Assembly (NCBI RefSeq): GCF_002754475.1
Contig: NZ_PEFL01000002.1
Location: 310,001-374,000, forward strand
Length of the DNA: 64,000 nt
DNA from: Comamonas sp. 26
Lineage (GTDB): Bacteria; Pseudomonadota; Gammaproteobacteria; Burkholderiales; Burkholderiaceae_C
Direction of reading: 5' to 3'
Positions 26,477 to 35,396 of the stretch are shown here, in pieces (the first letter of the stretch is position 1; every line of letters starts with the position of its first letter). The translations under genes and the position numbers were made by a program. A model generated the notes under the pieces. That model had not been told where the DNA came from, made no database searches, and worked only from the letters and a program-made list of their open reading frames with translations.

Positions 26477-26863
26477 TTACTGAGCAGCAGCTGCAGTCTT
26501 AACGCGGCGCTGAGGCAGCTTTTCCTTGATACGAGCAGACTTGCCGCTACGTTCACGCAGGTAGTACAGCTTGGCACGGCGCACATCACCGCGACGCTTG
26601 ACTTCAATGCCAGCGATCAGAGGGGAGTAAGTCTGGAACGTACGTTCCACGCCTTCGCCGCTGGAGATCTTGCGCACTGTGAAGCCGCTGTTCAGGCCAC
26701 GATTACGCTTAGCAATCACAACGCCTTCGTAAGCTTGAACGCGCTTACGAGCACCTTCAACCACGTTCACGCTCACGATGACGGTGTCACCAGGAGCGAA
26801 TTCGGGGATAGTCTTGTTCAGGCGAGCAATTTCTTCTTGCTCGAGGGTCTGGATCAGATTCAT
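26477..26863 (-). CDS. rplS: 50S ribosomal protein L19
   Basis: Protein at the 30S-50S interface. 128 residues from ATG at 26863 ([15 protein letters not shown]); the open frame extends to 26932 without homology. Conserved [32 protein letters not shown] and the arginine-rich [16 protein letters not shown] are all present; a short KTAAAAQ tail is added. Last gene of the classic S16-RimM-TrmD-L19 operon, 139 bp after trmD. Confidence 0.96.
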   Translation of the reverse strand: MNLIQTLEQEEIARLNKTIPEFAPGDTVIVSVNVVEGARKRVQAYEGVVIAKRNRGLNSGFTVRKISSGEGVERTFQTYSPLIAGIEVKRRGDVRRAKLYYLRERSGKSARIKEKLPQRRVKTAAAAQ

Positions 26864-27002
26864 GATGTAAATCCACTTGGATCTTGTCCGCGCCAGAATT
26901 GGCAAGCACCGGGATTGGTGCCATTGCTGCATTACAGGAACTGCCCGAAAGCAGATCCGTTATTCCTTGCAGCGGCCGGATAGAGGATCAAAGAGCCTCA
27001 GA

Positions 27003-27782
27003 TTATAGCTTGGGAGCTGTTTTTGCCAAAAACCCTTCGTCCTTGGCATTGAGAAGGCCCTGTTTTCGGGCTTGCTCAATCAACTCAGGGCGGTGCTGCG
27101 CCGTAATACGCAGGCGCTGATCACGGCGCCAACGTTCAATATTGGCGTGGTGGCCAGACAACAGCTCAGGCGGCACATCCTGCCCATTCCAGACTTCAGG
27201 GCGGGTGTAGTGCGGGCAGTCAAGCAAACCATCCAGCGCGGGGTTGAAGCTGTCTTGCTGAAAGCTGCCTTCGTCGTTAAGCACACCTGGCTGCAATCGC
27301 GCCAGGGAGTCCAGCAGCACCATGGCCGCCAGCTCGCCACCGGAGAGCACAAAGTCACCCAGACTCAGCTGGTGCGTGACATAGGTATCGATAAATCGCT
27401 GGTCAATACCTTCATAGCGCCCGCAAAGCAGCACTGCACCACGGCTTTCAGCCCACTCAGCCACCACCGCATGCTTGAGCGTGGTGCCAATGGGCGAAAA
27501 CAAAACCACGGGTACGGGCTCGGCCTGCTCTTGCGCATCAGCCTCGATACGGGCTTCGCGAATCGCATTCAGGCACAGCTGTAAGGGCTCGGCCATCATC
27601 ACCATGCCGGGGCCGCCGCCAAAGGGGCGATCATCAACGCGGCGGTAATTACCTTCGGCCCAATCGCGAGGGTTCCACAAATGCACTGCGACCTGACCAG
27701 AGCTATAAGCGCGGCGAGTCACCCCGCTCTCCAGAAATGGGGCAAACAACTCAGGGAACAGGGTAATGATGTCGAAACGCAT
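27003..27782 (-). CDS. trmD: tRNA (guanine37-N1)-methyltransferase
   Basis: Methylates G37 next to the anticodon, using SAM, to prevent frameshifting. 259 residues; start MRFDIITLFPELF is canonical. The trefoil-knot SAM site is seen in RPFGGGPGMVMM, LLCGRYEGIDQRF and LSLGDFVLSGGELAAM, and the C-terminal part EVWNGQDVPPELLSGHHANIERWR is conserved. Third gene of the rpsP operon, 52 bp after rimM, with a dispersed repeat in that gap. Confidence 0.96.
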   Translation of the reverse strand: MRFDIITLFPELFAPFLESGVTRRAYSSGQVAVHLWNPRDWAEGNYRRVDDRPFGGGPGMVMMAEPLQLCLNAIREARIEADAQEQAEPVPVVLFSPIGTTLKHAVVAEWAESRGAVLLCGRYEGIDQRFIDTYVTHQLSLGDFVLSGGELAAMVLLDSLARLQPGVLNDEGSFQQDSFNPALDGLLDCPHYTRPEVWNGQDVPPELLSGHHANIERWRRDQRLRITAQHRPELIEQARKQGLLNAKDEGFLAKTAPKL

Positions 27783-27791
27783 TATTTACAA

Positions 27792-27828
27792 AATGCAAGC
27801 AGCTATCTAATTGATAGTGCTTGCGCAT
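27792..27828. repeat. dispersed inverted repeat in the rimM-trmD gap
   Basis: AATGCAAGCA-GC-TATC and GATA-G-TGCTTGCGCATT form an imperfect hairpin. It lies within the operon transcript between rimM and trmD; no T run follows, so it would be a processing or stability element rather than a terminator. Confidence 0.65.
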
Positions 27829-27834
27829 TCAAAT

Positions 27835-28404
27835 TCAATAATCAGACTGCCAGTCGGCGACGATGAGCTTCGTGGCCAGATCGACCGAGTCCACATAGGC
27901 GTCAACAAAAGGAATCAGGCGCTCCTGCTCCTTGCCTTCAACTTCATAGCCCAGCACCAGCACAGTCTGCGGGCCAGTCGACATCAGATCCGTGACAACG
28001 CCCAGAGCCACACCTTCGCGGTTGACTACGGACAGGCCCAGCAAGTCGACCCAGTAAAACTCGCCGTCATCGGTCTTGGGGAAATGCTCACGCGCTACAA
28101 AGATGCGAGCACCGCGCAAGGCTTCAGCCGCGTTACGGTCTGCCACTTCAGGCGAGGTCGCCACCACAGTATCGGAGTGAAAACGCGCCTGCTTGACTGG
28201 CAAGACCACAGTCCCCGTGAACTGCTTGGCGCCCTTTTCCGAGGGCAGCAAGAACCAGTTCTTGGCGGCAAACAGTGCATCAGGAGCGCTGCTGAACGCG
28301 TGGACTTTGAACCAGCCCTTGATTCCCCAGGCATCGGCAATGCGACCGACTTCAACGGCATCAGCAGGCAAGCTCGTAGCTTGAAGAAGAGGCATGTGGC
28401 TCAT
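27835..28404 (-). CDS. rimM: ribosome maturation factor RimM
   Basis: Helps 30S head assembly around S19. 189 residues: N-terminal RimM beta-barrel (VGRIADAWGIKGWFKVHAFS, LRGARIFVAREHFP) followed by the PRC-barrel linker LGLSVVNREGVALG and C-terminal LIPFVDAYVDSVDLATKLIVADW. A few residues precede the usual start; ATG at 28404 (MSHMPLLQ) or the Met at residue 4 are both possible. Second gene of the operon, separated from rpsP by 109 bp that contain a hairpin. Confidence 0.94.
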   Translation of the reverse strand: MSHMPLLQATSLPADAVEVGRIADAWGIKGWFKVHAFSSAPDALFAAKNWFLLPSEKGAKQFTGTVVLPVKQARFHSDTVVATSPEVADRNAAEALRGARIFVAREHFPKTDDGEFYWVDLLGLSVVNREGVALGVVTDLMSTGPQTVLVLGYEVEGKEQERLIPFVDAYVDSVDLATKLIVADWQSDY

Positions 28405-28441
28405 GGGAATCAGCGGAAGAGAGATTTCAGAAATTCAATAG

Positions 28442-28476
28442 AAAACGGGTCCCGTCAGGCAAGCCAACGGAACCCG
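28442..28476 (-). terminator. partial terminator or attenuator between rpsP and rimM
   Basis: On the minus strand CGGGTTCCGT pairs with ACGGGACCCG (10 bp, one G-U), 11-nt loop, followed by TTTTC. The short T tract suggests partial termination, which would give more S16 than RimM/TrmD. Confidence 0.55.
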
Positions 28477-28513
28477 CTTTGATAAGGCGCTTAAAAAAGC
28501 AGCCACCTAAAAA

Positions 28514-28768
28514 TTAGGCAGCAACCTTCTTGGTAGCTTCCTTGATCAGGCGTTCAGCCGTTTCAGAAGCTTGAGCACCAACGCTCTTCCAGTAAGCAAC
28601 GCGGTCCAGAGCCAGACGCAGGCCTTCTTCGGCGCCACGAGCGCTAGGGTTGTAGAAACCCAGACGTTCGATGAAGGCACCGTCGCGGCGAACGCGCTTG
28701 TCAGCAACAACTACGTTGTAGAAAGGACGAGCTTTAGAGCCGCCGCGGGAGAGACGAATAACAACCAT
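28514..28768 (-). CDS. rpsP: 30S ribosomal protein S16
   Basis: 84 residues: [23 protein letters not shown], the canonical S16 opening, then [15 protein letters not shown] and [14 protein letters not shown]. First gene of the rpsP-rimM-trmD-rplS operon; the 281-bp space to the divergent TM2 gene must hold its promoter. Confidence 0.97.
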   Translation of the reverse strand: MVVIRLSRGGSKARPFYNVVVADKRVRRDGAFIERLGFYNPSARGAEEGLRLALDRVAYWKSVGAQASETAERLIKEATKKVAA

Positions 28769-29049
28769 GATGTTTCCTTCGGGTGGTTACAGCCAGTGCC
28801 ATCAAAAATTTGACCAGCTGCGCAGGTTTTCTTACAGCGTTTGAGACACGCGACATGACCACCCGGCCAGCGACACGCCGTAAAACCGGAAATTATATCG
28901 ATTTCTATCCACGATGCCTACAGCCCGACAAATGAACAGCTGCATTGCAAAGGTCTATCGCCAATTAGACCGCACTTGCCCTGTGCCCAAAGAGCGGCAT
29001 GGCGGGAATAATGGACTGGTCCTCTCGCTTTCAGCTTCTGCTCCCAGCC

Positions 29050-29535
29050 ATGAACCCTATTGCGTCCACTACGGCCTCCACCTCTCGCGCCAAGAACAAG
29101 ACTGTCGCCGCTTGGCTGGCATTTCTGGGCGGCCCACTGGGCTTGCACCGCTTCTACCTCCACGGCCTGGGGGATTGGCTGGGCTGGCTTTTGCCCATCC
29201 CTACCGCACTGGGTATTTACGGCATTGAGCGGGTCCAGCAGCTTGGCCAGGACGACCAGCTGAGCTGGATTCTCATCCCCATGCTGGGCTTCACCATCGC
29301 CGGGTGCGCACTACGCGCCATTCTGTATGGGCTGATGGACAAACAGGCCTGGAATGCCCATTTCAACCCCGGCGCAGCCTCTGATGCACCTGCGGGGAGA
29401 ACCCAATGGACCACGATTTTCGCCATTGCACTGTCGTTGATGTTTGGCGCCACCGTGCTGATGGCCAGCATTGCCTACAGCTTTCAGCATTATTTTGAAT
29501 ATCAGGTACAAGAGGCGCGAAAAATATCGCAATGA
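29050..29535 (+). CDS. TM2 domain membrane protein
   Basis: 161 residues from ATG at 29050 (MNPIASTTAS); the longer frame to 28999 adds nothing conserved. The TM2 module is at about 15-70: KNKTVAAWLAFLGGPLGLHRFYLHG is the typical NK-x3-A-x-LLA-FFLGxLGxHRFYLG pattern. Further membrane segments at about 73-95 and 120-145 make it larger than minimal TM2 proteins. Function unknown. Monocistronic, ahead of the GGDEF-EAL gene. Confidence 0.8.
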   Translation: MNPIASTTASTSRAKNKTVAAWLAFLGGPLGLHRFYLHGLGDWLGWLLPIPTALGIYGIERVQQLGQDDQLSWILIPMLGFTIAGCALRAILYGLMDKQAWNAHFNPGAASDAPAGRTQWTTIFAIALSLMFGATVLMASIAYSFQHYFEYQVQEARKISQ

Positions 29536-29760
29536 GGCTGATTCAGCGTCTTCAAACCAAAGGTTGAACTTATCAAACCTTATTTTCAAAATGCATTTTT
29601 TGTAAGCAAAAGTCTAATTTCAGGTTTAAGAGACTTAAAACGCTTCGCTAACAATCGACAGAACCCACAATGCAAATCTGAAGAACATCTTGCAACGACT
29701 TCGCCTCTCACAGACTCTGGATCCTTAGGCGTTCTCGCTGCACTTGCCTGATGAGGTTTT

Positions 29761-31545
29761 ATGTCTGTACCTGCCGACAAGTCTGTCAAATCCGAAGTAC
29801 ATGGGCAAAGCCCCTTCCCGGCCGCCACCAGTCTGGTGGGCGTGTACGGAGAGCAGCTTTTCCGCATTCTTGAACAGACTAGTAGCGGTTATGTGCTGCT
29901 GGATGCGCAAAACCGGGCTCAGCGGTGGAATGATGGTTACCTGCGCCTCTTTCCCTGGCTTGCACCGGCTCTCAAGGTCGGCGCAACGCTGCAGACGGTA
30001 CTGCAATCTGCTGCGGCATCTGCATCAAACACATCTGCGCCAGCTCTGAACAGCATTGCCGAAAGCCAGCTGTCGTTGATCACGCGCCAACAAACCAGTG
30101 CCCAGATTCAACTACCCAATAGGCGCAAGGTCAGCCTGTCGGCTCACGCTCTTTCGGCCAATTACACCGTGCTGGCCTGCAAGGAACTGGTTGCCGATGA
30201 AGGCGACGGGGAAAGCCTCGCATTCTTTGATGTTCTGACCAACCTGCCCAACCGCCGCCTGCTGCTGGATCGTCTGTCGCAATCCATGATCCAGTCTGAG
30301 CGCACAGGCTGGCGTGGCGCCCTGCTAACCATCGACATGGAGCCCGCCAAGGGCTTTACCCGCCTGAATGTCAATGAGGCCCATGCACACCTGGCGTCAG
30401 ACATTGCACAGCGCCTGCTCAGCTGCGTGCGCTCCTGCGATACCGTGGCTCGCATGGATGCCAAGCACTTTGTCGTCATGGTGTCTGATCTGTCCCCAGA
30501 TATTGAACTGGCCAACCTGCTGGTCGAGCGGCTTGGAGAGCGCCTTCAGGAAAGCCTGAACACCAGCTACAAGCTCAACAACCAGACCGTGACGCTGGAG
30601 GCGAATATTGGAGCCACCTTGTTCGGGCCTCACTCGCGCTCGGCCACCGAGCTGCTGCAGCAAGCTGAAACTGCTATGTACCGCCTGCGCGACGAGGAAG
30701 CCCCAGGGCTGCATTTCTTCAGCCCCGAGCAGAAAATTCAGCCCGTAGATCGATCCCGCATGGAACAAGGTCTGCGTGAGGCACTGCGTCTGGGTCAGTT
30801 TGAGCTTCACTACCAGCCCCAGTACTCCACCCGTGGCGACGTTAGTGGACTCGAAGCATTGCTGCGCTGGCGCCACCCTAGCCGTGGTCTGGTGCCGCCC
30901 AGCATCTTTTTGTCAATTGCAGAAGAAACCGACATCATTGTTCCACTGGGCCGCTGGAGCATTCAAGCCGCTTGCGAGCAACTGGCCCAATGGAAGAACG
31001 ACCCACAACTGAGTAATCAAACCGTCTGCGTCAACATCAGCGCCAAGCAACTGCAACATGCGGATCTGGCTGAGCAAGTCGAGAGCATCATTGCGCACAC
31101 GGGTGCCAACCCCGCCCTGCTCATGCTGGAGCTTTCAACCAAAACCCTGAACCCCGTCAATGCAGACATCATTCAAGCCTTGAGCCGCCTCAGCGCCATT
31201 GGCCTTCGTCTGTCGCTGGATGACTTTGGCAGCGGCTCAAGCACACCCGAGGTGCTGCGCCAATTGCCTTTGTGCCAGCTCAAGCTCGCACATTCACTGG
31301 TTCAGCGCCTCGGCCCCAACAATGCCAGCGAAGCCGCGGTTCAAGCAGCAATTGCACTGGCTGGCCGCCAAAAAATCGCTGTGGTAGGTGCGGGTATTGA
31401 AACCCTTGAGCAACGCGCCCTGCTGGCGCAGCATGGTTGCGAGCACTTCATGGGCTATCTGTTCAGCGCCCCGGTGCCGGTTGTTCAAATCAAGTCACTG
31501 CTGCAAAACCCTGCATTGTTTGGGCTACAGAAACATGTCGCCTGA
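29761..31545 (+). CDS. PAS-GGDEF-EAL protein with degenerate GGDEF and altered EAL sites
   Basis: 594 residues, no membrane segment. N-terminal PAS-like region about 30-75 (GYVLLDAQNRAQRWNDGYL), GGDEF-like domain about 155-320, EAL domain about 335-585. Where GGDEF should stand the sequence is MDAKHF (232-237), so diguanylate cyclase activity is not expected. The EAL domain keeps E-A-L (365-367), the Asn of VNISAKQ, the Glu of LELST and both Asp of LDDFG, but the second Glu of the ELTE motif is Thr460, KID is KLA (508-510) and the catalytic Glu of AEGVET is Ala544 (GAGIET). Phosphodiesterase activity is therefore doubtful; a c-di-GMP sensor or protein-interaction role is more likely. A shared terminator follows. 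Confidence 0.88.
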   Translation: MSVPADKSVKSEVHGQSPFPAATSLVGVYGEQLFRILEQTSSGYVLLDAQNRAQRWNDGYLRLFPWLAPALKVGATLQTVLQSAAASASNTSAPALNSIAESQLSLITRQQTSAQIQLPNRRKVSLSAHALSANYTVLACKELVADEGDGESLAFFDVLTNLPNRRLLLDRLSQSMIQSERTGWRGALLTIDMEPAKGFTRLNVNEAHAHLASDIAQRLLSCVRSCDTVARMDAKHFVVMVSDLSPDIELANLLVERLGERLQESLNTSYKLNNQTVTLEANIGATLFGPHSRSATELLQQAETAMYRLRDEEAPGLHFFSPEQKIQPVDRSRMEQGLREALRLGQFELHYQPQYSTRGDVSGLEALLRWRHPSRGLVPPSIFLSIAEETDIIVPLGRWSIQAACEQLAQWKNDPQLSNQTVCVNISAKQLQHADLAEQVESIIAHTGANPALLMLELSTKTLNPVNADIIQALSRLSAIGLRLSLDDFGSGSSTPEVLRQLPLCQLKLAHSLVQRLGPNNASEAAVQAAIALAGRQKIAVVGAGIETLEQRALLAQHGCEHFMGYLFSAPVPVVQIKSLLQNPALFGLQKHVA

Positions 31546-31561
31546 TCCCTAATTCAGGCAT

Positions 31562-31593
31562 AAAAAAGGCTTCGCAATGCGAAGCCTTTTTTT
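31562..31593. terminator. bidirectional terminator between the EAL gene and pit
   Basis: AAAAAAGGCTTCGC / GCGAAGCCTTTTTTT with a 3-nt loop; serves both converging genes. A repeat-family remnant (ACTAGCAGCTATGAATCAAG) follows at about 31617-31636. Confidence 0.9.
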
Positions 31594-31643
31594 CATCTAA
31601 CCTTTGATTCATATGCACTAGCAGCTATGAATCAAGTAGCAAA

Positions 31644-32654
31644 TTAATACAGCTGCAGGCTGACCCAATAAGCAATAGAAGCCACAAAGGCACTAGCTGG
31701 AATCGTCAGAACCCAGGCCCAGACGATATTGCCAGCAACGCCCCAGCGCACTGCGCTGGCTCGCTGGGTAGAACCCACGCCCACAATCGCACCAGTGATG
31801 GTGTGTGTGGTCGAGACAGGTACGCCCAGGAAGGTTGCGAAGAACAGCGTCAAAGCGCCACCGGATTCAGCACAGAAGCCGCCAACAGGCTTGAGCTTGG
31901 TGATCTTCTGACCCATGGTCTTCACGATGCGCCAGCCACCAAACATGGTGCCCATACCAATCGCCAAGTAGCAACTCACAATAGTCCACGTCGGTGGCGA
32001 TGCGTCAGCGGCATTGGTGTAACCCGTTGCAATCAGCAGCAGCCAGATGATACCGATGGTCTTTTGAGCATCGTTACCACCATGACCCAAGCTGTAAGCG
32101 CCGGCAGAAACCAATTGCAAACGGCGGAACCACTTATCCACGCGATTGGGGCTTGCGCGGCGAAAAATCCAGGCCACCAGCACCATCATCAGCGAACCCA
32201 GCAGGAAGCCCAGCACGGGAGACACAAAGATGAAGGCCACGGTCTTCCAGATACCGCTGGCAATCAGTGCACCGGCACCAGCCTTGGCCATAACAGCACC
32301 CACAATGCCGCCAATCAGGGCGTGCGAAGAGCTACTGGGAATACCGTAGATCCAGGTGATGACGTTCCAGGAAATGGCACCAACCAGGGCACCGAACACG
32401 ACGTGCGTATCCACAATACCCGGCTGAACAATGCCTTTGCCCACAGTGGCTGCCACGCTCAGATGGAAGACAAAAACCGCCACCACGTTGAAGAAAGCAG
32501 CGAAAATCACCGCCTGAGCGGGCTTGAGCACCCCCGTAGAGACTACGGTGGCGATGGAATTGGCAGCGTCGTGAAAGCCGTTCATAAAGTCGAACAGCAA
32601 CGCAAGCACCACCAGCAAAATCACAACCCAGAGGGCTGCCTGTACCGGTTCCAT
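31644..32654 (-). CDS. pit: PiT family inorganic phosphate transporter
   Basis: Low-affinity phosphate (metal-phosphate):proton symporter, 336 residues, about 10 membrane helices. Signature repeats FDFMNGFHDAANSIATVVSTG near residue 22 and GANDAQK-type segment SLGHGGNDAQKTIGII near residue 200, plus PVSTTHTITGAIVGVG. Starts 19 bp after the DUF47 gene and is surely in one operon with it. Confidence 0.94.
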   Translation of the reverse strand: MEPVQAALWVVILLVVLALLFDFMNGFHDAANSIATVVSTGVLKPAQAVIFAAFFNVVAVFVFHLSVAATVGKGIVQPGIVDTHVVFGALVGAISWNVITWIYGIPSSSSHALIGGIVGAVMAKAGAGALIASGIWKTVAFIFVSPVLGFLLGSLMMVLVAWIFRRASPNRVDKWFRRLQLVSAGAYSLGHGGNDAQKTIGIIWLLLIATGYTNAADASPPTWTIVSCYLAIGMGTMFGGWRIVKTMGQKITKLKPVGGFCAESGGALTLFFATFLGVPVSTTHTITGAIVGVGSTQRASAVRWGVAGNIVWAWVLTIPASAFVASIAYWVSLQLY

Positions 32655-32673
32655 GATCGGGCTCCAGCGAGAA

Positions 32674-33321
32674 TCAGGAATTCTCGAGGACGATGCCCTC
32701 GATCAGATTGGCCACGTCTTCGCAGCGATCTGTAACGGTTTCCAGCAGCTCGTAAATAGCCTTGAGCTTGATCACTTCACGAACATCGGGCTCTTCACGG
32801 AAGAGCTTGCTCATGGCGGCTCGCATCACGCGGTCAGCGTCGCTTTCCAGACGATCAATCTCGTCGCAGGTCTTGCTCGTGGCATCCACGATGGAGGGGT
32901 CCGAGAGGCGATCCAGCAACTTGACGGCATCACGCACCCGCTCACAGCAACGCACACACAGGTCGGTCAGACGTGTGATTTCTTCCGTCATGTGACGCAC
33001 GTCGTACAGAGCCATGGTCTCGGCCGAGTCCTGAATCAGGTCAGCCACGTCATCCATGGTGTTGATCAGCGAGTGAATGTGCTCGCGATCCAGCGGGGTG
33101 ATGAACGTCTTGTGCAGCAACTTGGTCACATCATGAGTGATGCGGTCAGCGGCGCGCTCGGCGTTATCGACGTCTGCGTTGTATTTTTCGCGCAGATGGG
33201 GGTCGTTGTAATTTGCAACGAGTTGCGAGAAAGCATGAGCTGCTTCAACAATGCGGTCTGCATGCTGATTGAACATCTCGAAAAAATTGCCTTCTCGCGG
33301 CAATAGCTTGCCAAATAGCAT
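32674..33321 (-). CDS. DUF47 family phosphate transport accessory protein
   Basis: 215 residues, mostly helical, PhoU-like. Start MLFGKLLPREGNFFEMFNQHAD is typical of DUF47 (TIGR00153) proteins that accompany PiT transporters; FITPLDREHIHSLINTMDDVADLIQD is the conserved helical core. Likely modulates Pit activity or its setting in the membrane; the mechanism is not established. First gene of the operon; an 8-bp palindrome lies about 145 bp upstream. Confidence 0.92.
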   Translation of the reverse strand: MLFGKLLPREGNFFEMFNQHADRIVEAAHAFSQLVANYNDPHLREKYNADVDNAERAADRITHDVTKLLHKTFITPLDREHIHSLINTMDDVADLIQDSAETMALYDVRHMTEEITRLTDLCVRCCERVRDAVKLLDRLSDPSIVDATSKTCDEIDRLESDADRVMRAAMSKLFREEPDVREVIKLKAIYELLETVTDRCEDVANLIEGIVLENS

Positions 33322-33822
33322 GAATGCTCCTTACCGGGGAAAAGAAACCAGGCGACTCACAGCAAAAGAGCATGGTTCCCGGCTTAAACGGGGCGAAGTT
33401 TACTCTTGAGTCCTTGTGCGTTTCAGCGCGCAAACAAGACAGCCCTTCAAGGGCCACGAAAAATAAAACACACTGTGTTTTTCTCACAAAATACTGATAA
33501 AGCGCAGCAGTTCATGCTGAGAAAGAGATTTATCTCAATCAAAAGTGCGTAAAGCGCTCGATATGAAATGGCAGCAAAAAAATCACGCGAATAAGTTCTA
33601 AAAATTTCTTTTTGTAATAAGCAAATTTCTTAAAGGCATAGAAAAGAATTTAAAAGAACCAAAAGGAAATAAAAAAAACATTCAAAAAACCCAAAAAAAC
33701 GTCATTTATTTGTCATCTTGTTCAGATTACGGGGATTTGCGCAGGAAATTGAGACTCCAGAGCATGCTCGAAACGAGCTGCCCTAAAGCCATTCTCAACC
33801 TCTCGAATACCCTAATGAGGAT
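33322..33822. other. A+T-rich intergenic region upstream of DUF47-pit
   Basis: 501 bp without a gene. Near the operon are GCCCTTCAAGGGC (33442-33454) and a perfect palindrome AAAACACA-C-TGTGTTTT (33465-33481). From about 33480 to 33720 the DNA is strikingly A+T-rich with long A runs, unlike its surroundings. At 33700-33717 two GTCAT motifs are spaced exactly 11 bp (CGTCATTTATTTGTCATC), resembling a Pho box but on the plus strand, about 380 bp from the DUF47 start. The rest, up to the livF stop, shows nothing I can name. Confidence 0.5.
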
Positions 33823-34587
33823 CTACTCGCCCAGATAGGCGGCGCGCACACGCGGATCCTTGAGCAAAGTCTGCCCTGGGCCCGTCATGGTGATGATTCC
33901 AGACTCCATCACATAACCCCGGTCAGCCAGCGCCAGCGCACGGCTGGCATTTTGCTCCACCAGCATCATGGTGACGCCCAGAGCATAAACATCGCTGACC
34001 ACCTCAAAAATCTTGTCCACCATGATGGGAGACAGGCCCATGGATGGCTCATCCAGCAGCAGCACCTTGGGCTGACTCATCAAGGCACGCGCCATGGCCA
34101 GCATTTGCTGCTCACCACCAGACATCGTTCCCGCCAGCTGATCTTTGCGCTCTCTAAGACGCGGGAAGATGCCAAACATGCGCTCAATATCGGCCTGAAT
34201 ACCGGCCTTGTCATTGCGCGTGTAGGCACCCATAAGCAGGTTTTCCGTGATCGTCATGCGTGCAAACACGCCGCGCCCTTCGGGCACCATGACCAGGCCT
34301 TCAGCCACCAGGTCCCAGGCACCTTTGCCCTTGATGCTTTTGCCCAGATACAGAATTTCTCCATCTGCAATAGGCAGGCCACGTGTAACGGCTTTCATGG
34401 TGGTGGTCTTGCCCGCACCATTGGAGCCAATCAGTGACACCAGTTCGCCCTGATGCACGACAAAATCCACCCCTTTGACGGCCTGAATACCGCCGTAGCC
34501 CACCTTGAGCCCGCGCACCTCCAGCAGCGCCGGCGCTGCGGATTTGACCACCTGAGCTTGTTCCAGCACTTGTTCCTGCATATTCAA
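33823..34587 (-). CDS. livF: branched-chain amino acid ABC transporter ATP-binding protein LivF
   Basis: ATPase subunit, 254 residues, with a 20-residue N-terminal extension before LEVRGLKVGYGGIQAVKGVD. Walker A GSNGAGKTTTMKAV, signature MSGGEQQMLAMARAL, Walker B VLLLDEPSMGLSP, and the LivF-type EQNASRALALADRGYVMESG tail. Overlaps livG by 4 bp (translational coupling). Last of the livHMGF cluster. Confidence 0.92.
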   Translation of the reverse strand: MNMQEQVLEQAQVVKSAAPALLEVRGLKVGYGGIQAVKGVDFVVHQGELVSLIGSNGAGKTTTMKAVTRGLPIADGEILYLGKSIKGKGAWDLVAEGLVMVPEGRGVFARMTITENLLMGAYTRNDKAGIQADIERMFGIFPRLRERKDQLAGTMSGGEQQMLAMARALMSQPKVLLLDEPSMGLSPIMVDKIFEVVSDVYALGVTMMLVEQNASRALALADRGYVMESGIITMTGPGQTLLKDPRVRAAYLGE

Positions 34588-35366
34588 TGGCCTCCGGTGC
34601 CCAGATAGGCTTCAATCACTTTTTCGTTCTTTTGCACTTCGGCGGGCGTGCCTTCGGCAATGGGTTTGCCGTAGTCCAGCACTGTCACGCGATCGCACAG
34701 GCCCATGACCAGCTTGACATCGTGCTCAATCAGCAAAATAGTGCGCTGGTCATTGCGGATGCGGTCAATCAGCTCGCGCAGTTGCACCTTCTCCGTGGCA
34801 TTCATGCCAGCGGCTGGTTCATCTAGCGCGATCAACTGCGGATCGGTGGCCAGCGCTCGGGCAATTTCCAGCCGGCGCTGATCGCCATACGACAGCGTAC
34901 GGGCCTTGAAGTCAGCATATTTTCCAATGCCCACATAGTCGAGCAGCTCTCGCGCCCGCTGGCGAATCGCAGCTTCCTCGGCCTTGAAGCCCTTGGTACG
35001 AAACACTGCCCCCAGCAAGCCTGAATGTGTGCGTACATGGCGGCCCACCATCACATTCTCAAGCGCCGTCATTTCGGCAAACAGGCGAATGTTCTGGAAG
35101 GTTCGGGCAATTCCCGCTCTTGCCACCTTGTGCACGGCCGTAGGTTCGTAGGGCTTGCCAGCCAGCTCAAACTTGCCGGTATCTGGCGTATACAGACCGG
35201 TGATGACGTTGAAAAAAGTCGTCTTACCTGCACCATTGGGGCCAATCAGGCCATAGACCTGCCCCCGCTCTATCTTCATGTTGACGTCGGACAGTGCCTG
35301 CAAGCCGCCAAAGCGCTTGGAGATGCCCGAGACGTTGAGGACCGTGGAAGTCGTGTTCTCTGCCAT
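34584..35366 (-). CDS. livG: branched-chain amino acid ABC transporter ATP-binding protein LivG
   Basis: ATPase subunit, 260 residues: ISKRFGGLQALSDVNM, Walker A GPNGAGKTTFFNVITGLY, the LivG-specific ARTFQNIRLFAEMTALENV, SYGDQRRLEIARALATDP signature, Walker B LIALDEPAAGMN, and LLIEHDVKLVMGLCDRVTVL. Starts 30 bp after livM and overlaps livF. Confidence 0.93.
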   Translation of the reverse strand: MAENTTSTVLNVSGISKRFGGLQALSDVNMKIERGQVYGLIGPNGAGKTTFFNVITGLYTPDTGKFELAGKPYEPTAVHKVARAGIARTFQNIRLFAEMTALENVMVGRHVRTHSGLLGAVFRTKGFKAEEAAIRQRARELLDYVGIGKYADFKARTLSYGDQRRLEIARALATDPQLIALDEPAAGMNATEKVQLRELIDRIRNDQRTILLIEHDVKLVMGLCDRVTVLDYGKPIAEGTPAEVQKNEKVIEAYLGTGGH

Positions 35367-35396
35367 ATCAGTTCACATTCCTTGTCTTCACTGTCA

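Noticed and set aside
26353..26607. N-terminal extension of the NUDIX protein
   Set aside because: Would be translated through the rplS terminator and into rplS; no conserved residues.
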